A stretch of DNA of 33,675 bases from Nitrospirae bacterium GWC2_56_14 (GTDB lineage Bacteria; Nitrospirota; UBA9217). The notes under the pieces were generated by a model. That model was given only the letters and a program-made list of their open reading frames with translations. It ran no database searches and was not told the DNA's origin. The stretch is taken from NCBI GenBank assembly GCA_001803705.1, contig MHDY01000009.1, positions 208 to 33,882 on the forward strand. The letters are read 5' to 3'. Positions 24,634 through 32,022 of the stretch are shown piece by piece. Position 1 is the first letter of the stretch. Each line of letters opens with the position of its first letter. The translations under genes were made by a program, and so were the position numbers.

Positions 24634-25013
24634 TCAAATTAGCCTCATGACGTTGCCGAAGATGATATCAATTGGGCCGCCGGTAACGGCAAGAACCTGA
24701 CGCCAATCTCCGATGAATAGCAGGCCCGGCGTTTCACTCGGATGGTGCTCGTTATCCCGAAATCCCCTGCTATTATGCGATGCTGAAATTGTTTGGCTTC
24801 CCGTGGAAGTATCGCGCGCTTCCCGGGGAAACCAGCCCAACTTTGGATCGTAGCGATACAACAACGGGCCCGCTCCTCCTCATGAATGAGGAGGCGATTC
24901 GCAAAGAATAACCGCAAAATTCTCTCGCCCAATCCGCAAGCGACCGTCAGGGAAAGTAGAATCAGCAGACCATTGAGGAATCGTGCCCACCGTATGCTTG
25001 TCTTTTCAGTCAT
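24634..25013 (-). pseudogene. Remnant of an SGNH/GDSL-type hydrolase (frameshifted and truncated)
   Basis: Two frames together read as one N-terminus. From ATG 25013 the first frame gives a signal-anchor helix (ARFLNGLLILLSLTVACGL) and ERILRLFFANRLLIHEEE. Near 24870 the reading moves to the other frame: GPLLYRYDPKLGWFP, then SHNSRGFRDNEHHPSETPG and LLFIGD. Membrane-anchored SGNH hydrolases of glycan clusters have this order, ending in the GDS catalytic Ser block. Here the match breaks at GD, followed by WRQVL, and the rest of the ~300-residue domain is missing. A 20-base near-perfect palindrome sits at the frameshift (24875-24894). It lies in step with the operon, 33 bases after the upstream TMTC gene. 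Confidence 0.75.
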
Positions 25014-25046
25014 AGTGAGACCTGATCGATTGTTTAACCATCCTTA

Positions 25047-26714
25047 TCAGCGTGTAAGTTCACGCACCCTCTCCTCTGCGTACGCCTGCGCACCGGGGAT
25101 ATCATTCTCTCCCGGAATGGAGAGATAAAATTGGTACTCTGCGACGGCCTCCTGGTACCTGCCGAGTTTTTCGTATATCATGCCACGATTAATCCGTGCT
25201 TCTTTGTCGTACGGGAAGATGGCCAACGCCTCGTTATAATGATAGAGCGCTCCCCGGTAATCGCCTCTGTTCTGTTTTATGTGCCCCAACTGATTATGCG
25301 CCGCGGGAAAGTACTCGGTCGTTTGAGAAAATGCCAGCGCTTTTTCCAATTCCCGCTCGGCAAGATCAAGATAACTATTATTGCTTCTCCTTTCGCTGTA
25401 ATAGGCGGTCCCCAGACCGACATGGCCATAGGCATTGTCCGGGTATTGATCTACAAAGCGTGCATAGAGGGTGATATCGTTTTTCCAGTCAAGATTGCGC
25501 CTGACGGTCAATATCGCCAGCATGATGAGAACAAGTGTTGCAGCAACAACGGTGTACTTCCGTGCGGCATTACCGGAAGGGACCAACCGACTGATCTGGT
25601 CGGCTGCTGCCAGCCAGAGACCTATTGCAGGTATATAAAGAAACCTGTCGGCCAGGGGGGCGCCGGGGACATAGACAATGCCGCTTACCGGAAGCCAGAA
25701 CAGTGCAAACCAGGATAATCCGAACAGCGAAACCATGCTGCGCCCCCGGGTGAAGAGCCATCCGAGAATACCGATAATGCAGAGCCAGGCTGAAACAAGC
25801 GGCAGGGCGAAAAGATTAAGATCATCGGGGACGACATATCGCGAGCTCAGTGCTGTCGGCCAGATTATCGTCAATAAATATCGGGGAAGGATATACAGAT
25901 TATTCAAAAGTCGTTCTGTGAGGCCGGGGATGATGTATAAACTTTGCAGCAATGGCGAACTGATGCCGGGAAGAATGCTTGTTTGAATGCCGAAACTGGA
26001 GAGTGTCATCCAGCGCATAACAAGGTAACCTGTTGATGCTGCAATATAAGGAAGCAATCTTATAGCTGTTCGTGATCTTGAGCCCGATGCCTTCTCGCGG
26101 ACAGGAATGATTTCCTGAGCCATGATCAATGGCAAAATCGCAAAGGCCGACTCCTTGGAAAAGAGGCCGGCCAAAAAGAAAGCCGCTCCTGCAAGAGCCG
26201 CGGAGATATTCTTACGTATGATACTTCTGCGATGAAGCAGATATGCCATAAGAACAAAGAAACAGGCCAGCATCGTATTACGACCGCCTGCATTGAAATC
26301 CACACCTTCCGTATGAAGCGGGTGTACTGCAAAAAGGAGGCCGACCAGTAGAGCGGCAAACTTATCGTTTATAAGAGTACGGGCAAGGCGATATACCAGA
26401 AAAGCGTTAACGGAATGGAGCAGGACATTGAAGAACCGGACAAGGAAGGGATTAAAACCATGCAGCCGCCCCTCGGCATAAAATGTCAGGTAGGTAAGCG
26501 GACGGTAAAAGGGCAGCAGTTGTTTATCGCTGGTAGTGTCGATGCTGCTGAATAGCGCAGAGGGGCGGCCCCGAAGCGCCGGATTATTGAGAATAACGCT
26601 GGTATCGTCAAGGGCAAAACCGTTTCCCAGAGAGTTTGCGTAGACGAGAAATGCAATAGCTGCTACCAATAATCCGGTGAGCAGTTCCTGTTTTTTTTCA
26701 ATCTGCATTATCAT
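25047..26714 (-). CDS. TMTC-like GT-C O-mannosyltransferase with C-terminal TPRs (paralog 3)
   Basis: 555 residues, same subfamily as the genes at 17298 and 19019: YANSLGNGFALDDTSVI (the Trp before the Asp pair is Leu here), LLPFYRPLTYLTF, HPLHTEGVDFNAGGRNTMLAC and LADRFLYIPAIGLW. About ten helices, then three TPRs from about residue 430 (HVGLGTAYYSERRS, HNQLGHIKQNRGDYRGAL, RINRGMIYEKLGRYQEA). The C-terminus AQAYAEERVRELTR matches those of its paralogs. GAGGAA lies 7 bases before ATG 26714. Separated from its two closest relatives by the GT39, fusion and broken hydrolase genes, so those genes were inserted between duplicates or the copies were shuffled. Confidence 0.89.
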   Translation of the reverse strand: MIMQIEKKQELLTGLLVAAIAFLVYANSLGNGFALDDTSVILNNPALRGRPSALFSSIDTTSDKQLLPFYRPLTYLTFYAEGRLHGFNPFLVRFFNVLLHSVNAFLVYRLARTLINDKFAALLVGLLFAVHPLHTEGVDFNAGGRNTMLACFFVLMAYLLHRRSIIRKNISAALAGAAFFLAGLFSKESAFAILPLIMAQEIIPVREKASGSRSRTAIRLLPYIAASTGYLVMRWMTLSSFGIQTSILPGISSPLLQSLYIIPGLTERLLNNLYILPRYLLTIIWPTALSSRYVVPDDLNLFALPLVSAWLCIIGILGWLFTRGRSMVSLFGLSWFALFWLPVSGIVYVPGAPLADRFLYIPAIGLWLAAADQISRLVPSGNAARKYTVVAATLVLIMLAILTVRRNLDWKNDITLYARFVDQYPDNAYGHVGLGTAYYSERRSNNSYLDLAERELEKALAFSQTTEYFPAAHNQLGHIKQNRGDYRGALYHYNEALAIFPYDKEARINRGMIYEKLGRYQEAVAEYQFYLSIPGENDIPGAQAYAEERVRELTR

Positions 26715-26779
26715 ACGTGCATTCCTCGCATCACCTTGTCCGTTTGAACCCTCATCAGGCTGATCAATACCATCAGAGC

Positions 26780-28519
26780 CTATTGCGGTGCATGCGCATT
26801 CGAGGGAGATGTCCCGCTCCGTATTGAAGAGTGCCCATGTGCGGCCGCTCGTGTCGAATCATAAACAAGGATTTCCGTCATCAACTCCTGAGTACGGGGC
26901 GATCCGGAGCTCAGTAAGTATCCATATTCGATCTGCGCAAGGTCCCTCTTTCCCATGCCCAGGTACACCAGCCCAAGGCCGAAGTGGGCTGGGTGACAAC
27001 TCGAATCGGCTTGAATAGCGCGTTCAAATGATTCTCGTGCGGCTGGAAAGTCATATTTGAAATAATAGGCGAATCCCCTGTTCAAATGCGCCAACGCATA
27101 CGAGGGATTGGCTTCCACTGCCTTGGTGAAATGCATGATTGCCTCATCGATCCTGCCTTCATCAAGAATTACTTTCCCGAGATTATTATGGGCCATCCAA
27201 TTCTTTTCCGTTACCGCTACGGCATGACTGAATAAGGTAATGCTGTTTTTCCAGTGCCGCAGCTGCAGCTGTGTTATGACCACCAAAGCAACCATGGTTA
27301 CGGAAAAGAGAATTCCTAAAAAAACTTTTTTGAAACACCAATGGCGTGAGACATCCGAGGTTCCCCATACCAGTATTGAAAATATGCCGATGAGCGGAAT
27401 GTAGGTGTAGCGGTCCGCCATGGAATGATGCCCGATATGCACCAGCCCGATAACCGGCAGAAGCGTAATAAGGTACCACATCCACCCGGTAATAAGATAG
27501 GGAGAAAGTCTTCGCAGCATGAAAACCACGCCGGTGATCACCAGAAGAATCGATCCTGAGATAATAATTCTTGTCAGAGAAGGCGGATCAAAGGAAAACG
27601 GGTATAGAACAGCAAGATTACTCGGCCAGAACATTTTAGCCAGGTAAGCGGCATAGGTCACGAGCGCTCTTGTTGCTTTTTCCAGGAACGAGAGCTGATA
27701 CGATATGTCCGCGTGCTGGGCTAGGTAGGTTATGACGCTCGCGCAAAGTGACAGGATGAAGAACGGTATTTTTTCTCCAATCAGCCGCAGGAGGCTGACG
27801 CCGCTCACCGCTCCGCCCTCTCTCATCGATGCGGGGAGGCGTCTGAGCGGCCACCAATCCAGCAAAAGCAGAATGCAAGGCATGGTTACGAGCATGGGTT
27901 TTGCCAGCAAGCCCATGCTGAACAGGCCAAGGACGATCAGGTATCGAACAGTCTCAGGCCTGTCCGTGTAGTGCGCATAGGCGCACATGGTCAGCATCCA
28001 GAAGAAGGCGCTGAGCACATCCTTGCGTTCGGCAACCCAGGCGACCGATTCAACATGCAGCGGGTGAAGGGCGAAGAGCAGTGCCACAGCTGCGCTGCGC
28101 CATGGTGCATTGGTCGTCCCCTTGAAAAAAATGAAAAGCAGGAGCGTACTGGCTATATGCAGCAGAAGGTTTACGAAATGATGGCCCGCCGCATTCATGC
28201 CGAACAGCTGCACGTCCAGCATATGGGATAGCCAGGTCAGCGGGACCCAGTTTGCCTCGTAAGCCGATGTAAACGCCCAGATGATGCCGTCAAGCGTCAC
28301 CCCTGATTGTATATGGGGATTAAGGACAACAAAGGTGAGGTCGTCATAATCGACGAAGTCATGCCAGAGCACTGGAAAGAAAACTGCCAGGGTCAGCAGG
28401 GCGATGGCCGGCAGCAGATAAAGGTAAGACTTCTTGTTGGAATTCTCCTTCAAGCGCGCGTTAGACTGCAGGTATATTCTATTGCTGGCAATGTACGTGC
28501 GCCTCGCATTAATCACCAA
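26780..28519 (-). CDS. TMTC-like GT-C glycosyltransferase with TPRs, classical bacterial type (paralog 4)
   Basis: 579 residues. This copy belongs to a different branch from the other three: FVDYDDLTFVVLNPHIQSG, ANWVPLTWLSHMLDVQLFG, HPLHVESVAWVAERKDVLSAFFW, LLAKPMLVTMPCILLLLDWWPL and SMADRYTYIPLIGI, the set found in many bacterial TPR membrane proteins. Ten to eleven helices, then three TPRs (AHNNLGKVILDEGRIDEA, AHLNRGFAYYFKYDF, AHFGLGLVYLGMGKRDL) and a low-complexity Ser/His-rich tail. The start is uncertain: TTG 28519 is the upstream limit, GTG 28516 is next, and no clean ribosome site was found. It is the first gene of the 11-kb minus-strand run. Confidence 0.87.
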   Translation of the reverse strand: MVINARRTYIASNRIYLQSNARLKENSNKKSYLYLLPAIALLTLAVFFPVLWHDFVDYDDLTFVVLNPHIQSGVTLDGIIWAFTSAYEANWVPLTWLSHMLDVQLFGMNAAGHHFVNLLLHIASTLLLFIFFKGTTNAPWRSAAVALLFALHPLHVESVAWVAERKDVLSAFFWMLTMCAYAHYTDRPETVRYLIVLGLFSMGLLAKPMLVTMPCILLLLDWWPLRRLPASMREGGAVSGVSLLRLIGEKIPFFILSLCASVITYLAQHADISYQLSFLEKATRALVTYAAYLAKMFWPSNLAVLYPFSFDPPSLTRIIISGSILLVITGVVFMLRRLSPYLITGWMWYLITLLPVIGLVHIGHHSMADRYTYIPLIGIFSILVWGTSDVSRHWCFKKVFLGILFSVTMVALVVITQLQLRHWKNSITLFSHAVAVTEKNWMAHNNLGKVILDEGRIDEAIMHFTKAVEANPSYALAHLNRGFAYYFKYDFPAARESFERAIQADSSCHPAHFGLGLVYLGMGKRDLAQIEYGYLLSSGSPRTQELMTEILVYDSTRAAAHGHSSIRSGTSPSNAHAPQ

Positions 28520-28675
28520 TCAACCCTTATGTCAGAATGGAAACAACGCCAGACATTTGTTTTTCTGACCTTCCCTGCTTGAATAGCAAAAAATCCTCCC
28601 CAAGCGAGTACCGCCAGCTCGTCGCCTGGATATGCTCATCTTTCACATTATTTCAAAGGAGTTGCTCCATAGCTT

Positions 28676-29419
28676 CTATTTAACAGGGAGAAGCAACCGG
28701 AAGCCCTGATCGCCATCCCAAATGTCAACATCGTCACTGGCCCGCCGGGTAGCACGTAAAGTTATCGCATCATCCGCAAATATCCCACCTCGCAATACAC
28801 GCTTCTGACCACTGGCCGGGCCGGGAGGATTATTCTTCGGGCTTACCGTATAATAAACATCATCGTAGCGGTCTTCGCACCATTCCCGCGCATTGCCGCT
28901 CATATCATGCAGTCCCAATCCATTGGGTTTTTTTAACCCGACCGCGTGCATTTTAAAATCACTGTTTTTTTCATACCAGGCATATTCTGCCAGTTCTGCT
29001 TCATTGCTGGTACCGGCCCATTTTTCCTTTTTCCCGCCGCTCCGTGCCGCATATTCCCATTCTGCTTCTGAAGGCAGCCTGTACTGCGCATTGCTTTTTT
29101 TGTTCAGCTTGCGAATAAACTCCTGGATGGCGTTCCACGTGATATTCTCAATCGGACATTCGAGGCCGCACTCTTTCCGGCTGGCCGGGTTGCTCCCCAT
29201 CACTTTTTCCCATTGGCTCTGGGTGACCTCGTATTTGCCGAGAGAGAAGTCCGAAACACAGACCTCATGCGCAGGTTTTTCGTTTTCGTCGCCGTCACCA
29301 AAAGTATCCCCCATCATGTAGCAGCCTCCCTTGACAAAAACCAATTCTATTTGTGGTACCGTGCCGGCGCACCCGGACAGGAGGATGAATAAGGAACAGG
29401 CCATCAGGTAAGTCTTCAT
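28676..29419 (-). CDS. Formylglycine-generating-enzyme-fold (SUMF1-like) lipoprotein, probably not an FGE
   Basis: About 247 residues. The signal peptide MKTYLMACSLFILLSGC ends in a good lipobox, LLSGC, so the mature protein is lipid-anchored. The fold is clear: LVFVKGGCYMMGD, FSLGKYEVTQSQWEKVMG, YRLPSEAEWEYAARSG, GLGLHDMSGNAREWCED and RVLRGGIFADDAITLRATRR ... GFRLLLP. True FGEs need a Cys pair near the RGGSF-type end of the protein; this segment has none. It is thus likely a binding or structural member. ATG 29419 has AGGAG 6 bases upstream, better than TTG 29437. Likely cotranscribed with the radical SAM gene 56 to 74 bases upstream. Confidence 0.88.
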   Translation of the reverse strand: MKTYLMACSLFILLSGCAGTVPQIELVFVKGGCYMMGDTFGDGDENEKPAHEVCVSDFSLGKYEVTQSQWEKVMGSNPASRKECGLECPIENITWNAIQEFIRKLNKKSNAQYRLPSEAEWEYAARSGGKKEKWAGTSNEAELAEYAWYEKNSDFKMHAVGLKKPNGLGLHDMSGNAREWCEDRYDDVYYTVSPKNNPPGPASGQKRVLRGGIFADDAITLRATRRASDDVDIWDGDQGFRLLLPVK

Positions 29420-29493
29420 AGAGGTCTCCTTTTTCAATTGATGAAAGGGAACAATAAAACGATATCTTCCCTGCTACGCTACTCCAGATGAGA

Positions 29494-30837
29494 TCAGGTA
29501 CGGCGTCTTTTTTCGGCAACGGACGTTCGCTCCGCCTTCCACTTTTCATAAGCGATCTTATAGCCATGCCGGACCGGGATCTGAGACATGAGCGAAAGGA
29601 TATGAGCATGAGGAAAACCTTGCTTGGGTATCTTGAACATATGCCGCAGCACCCTGCCCAGACGCAGCACTTCCAATGACGTTTCGTAGAACAACTCTTC
29701 CCGCACCTCAGGGGTCATGGACGGATCGGGATGTTCGAACAGCGCGTACGCGCCGTTATAATATTCCCACCCGAGTTCCTTGTAGAGAGAAGGTTCGTAC
29801 TCCTGGCGAAGCTTTGTTCCCGGATAGGGAACGACGAGCGACGGGTGCATGCTGACCCCCAAGCGGTCCGCGACCTCCACCGAGCGTTTGAAGTCATCAA
29901 GAGAATCCTCGCGGCTCCCGAGCATGTAAAAGAGCGACACATCGATGCCGTGGTCCTTGATCGTTCGTACGGCAGCTTCGCGGTCAAGGCCTATCTTGCC
30001 GTCGGCGTGATACGCTTTCAGCCCTTCGTCGGTCATGGCATCCCAGCCGACCCACGCGGTCAGCATGCCGCTCTCACGGGCTGCGTTCAGCATACGCTTC
30101 CCTGCCGGGGACAATACCGGGCGCAGGCTGCCGAACCCCATCCACCGCTTGCCGCATCCCTTGAGCGCAGTGAACAGATCTATGGCGCGCTGCTCCTTGC
30201 CGGTCCACCAGATGTTCTCGTCGCCGTTGATGTACATCTTTTCCGGGATGGCAGCTACATCGCGCACCACGTGGTCAATGGGACGGAAACGGATCTTGTC
30301 GCCGTAGAAAGGCTTGACCGAACAGAACGTGCAATTGTACGGACACCCGCGCGAGGTGTTCACGATCCGGAATTGGTGCCTGCGTTTGCCCTGCAGGAGC
30401 CCGTAGAGCGGCGTGGGCAGATCATCCAGATCGACCTGCTCTCCCTTGTAGAATGGCTTCAGCTGTCCGGCCCGAAAGTCCTTCAAGACCTGGGGCCAGA
30501 CCGACTCCGCCTCGCCGATCACCACGGCATCGCCATGGGACTTGGCCTCCTCGGGCATGGCAGACGCATGCATATTGCCGAACACGACTTTGATCCCCCG
30601 GGCGCGCAGTTTGGCGGCGATCCGGTACCCTGGCACCGCTGTAGGGGTCAGGATGCTGATGGCAGCCAGATCGCACTCCAGCTTTTCGAAAGCATTCGGA
30701 TCGGCGCTGGCGCTGATCAGTTCGATCTCAATGCTCGGGTCCGCTCTGCGGGTAAGCGCGGCCAGATACTCCAGGATCGGAGGCGCCACGGGCGTCCAGC
30801 CGAACGGTAGGGGGGGGAAGATAATGCAGAGTTTCAT
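29494..30837 (-). CDS. Cobalamin-binding-domain radical SAM protein
   Basis: 447 residues. N-terminal B12-binding domain (MKLCIIFPPLPFGWTPVAPP ... ILTPTAVPGYRIAAKLRARG ... VVFGNMHASAMPEEA ... VIGEAESVWPQVL), then a radical SAM domain with VNTSRGCPYNCTFCSVKPF, the C-x3-C-x2-C cluster site, and MYINGDENIWWTGKEQ. The C-terminal ~120 residues (YYNGAYALFEHPDPSMTPE) resemble the tail domain of related proteins that act on lipids or natural products. It is not a close copy of the radical SAM gene at 13211. GGAATCG precedes ATG 30837. Substrate not predictable. Confidence 0.9.
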   Translation of the reverse strand: MKLCIIFPPLPFGWTPVAPPILEYLAALTRRADPSIEIELISASADPNAFEKLECDLAAISILTPTAVPGYRIAAKLRARGIKVVFGNMHASAMPEEAKSHGDAVVIGEAESVWPQVLKDFRAGQLKPFYKGEQVDLDDLPTPLYGLLQGKRRHQFRIVNTSRGCPYNCTFCSVKPFYGDKIRFRPIDHVVRDVAAIPEKMYINGDENIWWTGKEQRAIDLFTALKGCGKRWMGFGSLRPVLSPAGKRMLNAARESGMLTAWVGWDAMTDEGLKAYHADGKIGLDREAAVRTIKDHGIDVSLFYMLGSREDSLDDFKRSVEVADRLGVSMHPSLVVPYPGTKLRQEYEPSLYKELGWEYYNGAYALFEHPDPSMTPEVREELFYETSLEVLRLGRVLRHMFKIPKQGFPHAHILSLMSQIPVRHGYKIAYEKWKAERTSVAEKRRRT

Positions 30838-30845
30838 CGATTCCT

Positions 30846-30908
30846 CAGCTATCAGCGATTAGCATTCAGCTATCAGCATTCAGTCTTAAGCTGACAGCTA
30901 ATGACTAA
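30846..30908. repeat. Degenerate 21-base tandem repeat, three units
   Basis: Units begin at 30846, 30867 and 30888; the first two start with the same 11 bases CAGCTATCAGC and the third with AAGCTGACAGC. The spacer sits just upstream of the radical SAM gene. The same core returns at 31898-31907 on the other side of ccsA. The core is partly palindromic (GCTGATAGCTG on the other strand). Confidence 0.7.
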
Positions 30909-30972
30909 GTGATGATAACTCTTTTATTGTCACTTTTCAGCACTTTTTTGATTGAGAACGAATGGTTTAGCA

Positions 30973-31031
30973 ACCAGCTTTCAATCGTCGGCATTCAGCC
31001 TTTTTGGACTGCCTGTTGACTGAAAGCTGGT
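30973..31031. repeat. Inverted repeat downstream of ccsA
   Basis: ACCAGCTTTCA (30973-30983) is matched exactly by TGAAAGCTGGT (31021-31031), 13 of 14 if extended. A GGCA/TGCC pair lies inside the 37-base loop. It could act as a transcript-end structure for ccsA (stop at 31041), but no T run follows on the minus strand. Confidence 0.55.
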
Positions 31032-31040
31032 CGCGGTATT

Positions 31041-31865
31041 TCAATGCTCTATCCTGAACCCCTGATGAAATGTCTCCATGGTGAATGGAATTCCCCAATA
31101 GCTTATGATCATCGCGATCATGGCGATCAGCGAGTACCAGGCGAGTTTCTTACCGCGCCAACCAAAAGTGATCCGCAGATGCAAATAGATGCCGTAGGTG
31201 AGCCAGGAGATAAGCGACCAGACCTCCACCGGGTCCCAGGCCCAGTAGCTGCCTTTCACCTGGTTAGACCAGAAGGCGCCGGATACGATCATAAGACCGT
31301 AGAGGATAAAACCGCCGGCAACGAACCGGTAGGCGAGATTATCGAGCGTCTGCGTGTCCGGCAGTTTCCCGTAAATGCCGCCGGAATTCTTTTCTTTGAG
31401 CAGGTACATCAGGCCGATGCCCGCCGCGGTCAAAACCGCGCCAAAGCCTGTTGCCGCCCCGATGATATGGACCCATATCCAGGCGCTTTGCAGCGCCGGC
31501 GCAAGTTGGGTCGCCGCGTCTTTCATAAGCGTGCCCGCCCATCCCATGAGAACGAACGCGACCGGCATGACCAACACCCCCAAGGGGCGTACTTTCTTAT
31601 TGGTGAACTCGAAGACCAGAAAGATAAGAACCGCGCTGAACATCCCGAAGGTGATCGATTCGGAAATGGTAATAAAGGGACTGATCCCGGTGGCCATCCA
31701 GCGGAGAGCGATGACGAGAACATGTGGTATAAATCCTGCCAGGGCGCTGTAGAGGCCGAGCGAGAAGAGCTTGTCCTGCTTCGAGATCAAACCAAAGATA
31801 TAGCTGCACGCGCTTAATCCGTATAGTCCAACAGCGACCCAAAAGAGCAGATGTTCGGTTTTCAT
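31041..31865 (-). CDS. ccsA: System II cytochrome c biogenesis heme-handling protein (CcsA/ResC type)
   Basis: 274 residues with about eight helices. The tryptophan-rich WWD heme motif reads KGSYWAWDPVEVWSLISWLTYG, and conserved His residues occur in PHVLVIAL (about 48), WVHIIGAATG (about 133) and LHLRI near the C-terminus, which are the axial ligands expected for heme transport. With ResB it carries heme across the membrane and attaches it to apocytochrome c. GAGGTGA lies upstream of ATG 31865. Many databases call this protein CcsB. It follows resB on the same strand after a 157-base repeat-rich spacer. Confidence 0.94.
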   Translation of the reverse strand: MKTEHLLFWVAVGLYGLSACSYIFGLISKQDKLFSLGLYSALAGFIPHVLVIALRWMATGISPFITISESITFGMFSAVLIFLVFEFTNKKVRPLGVLVMPVAFVLMGWAGTLMKDAATQLAPALQSAWIWVHIIGAATGFGAVLTAAGIGLMYLLKEKNSGGIYGKLPDTQTLDNLAYRFVAGGFILYGLMIVSGAFWSNQVKGSYWAWDPVEVWSLISWLTYGIYLHLRITFGWRGKKLAWYSLIAMIAMIISYWGIPFTMETFHQGFRIEH

Positions 31866-31890
31866 AGGCTCACCTCGTAGATTAATTTGT

Positions 31891-31926
31891 CAGTAATCAG
31901 CTATCAGTTTTTAGCTAACAGCTGTA
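31891..31926. repeat. CAGCTATCAG-type repeat between resB and ccsA
   Basis: CAGCTATCAG at 31898-31907 is the same core as the tandem at 30846; TAGCTAACAGCTG follows at 31912-31924 as a relaxed inverted copy. The rest of the spacer to 32022 has further GCTGAT/GCTAA words, for example in 31960-32015. It is best read as a decayed member of the same repeat family. Confidence 0.6.
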
Positions 31927-32022
31927 GATTGATGGTCGTTCGTAATGGCTTTTTCCAACGCTGATGGCTAAAGGTTGACTGCAAATAGCCGTTGGCTGTA
32001 CTGATCGCTCTGCCGCTGATCG

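Noticed and set aside
24634..24864. Separate small gene in this frame
   Set aside because: It starts in the middle of an SGNH-type N-terminus whose first part is in the neighbouring frame; better read as one broken gene.
28676..29419. Annotation as a formylglycine-generating enzyme
   Set aside because: The Cys pair needed for activity is missing from the expected segment and the protein is a lipoprotein.
29731..30810. Long plus-strand open frame of about 359 codons
   Set aside because: It is antisense to the radical SAM gene at 29494-30837, has no domain pattern, and is Arg/His/Asp-rich as expected of a mirror frame in GC-biased coding DNA.
30846..30908. Possible CRISPR array
   Set aside because: Only three 21-base units, no unique spacers between them, and units that differ from one another; no cas gene is present.
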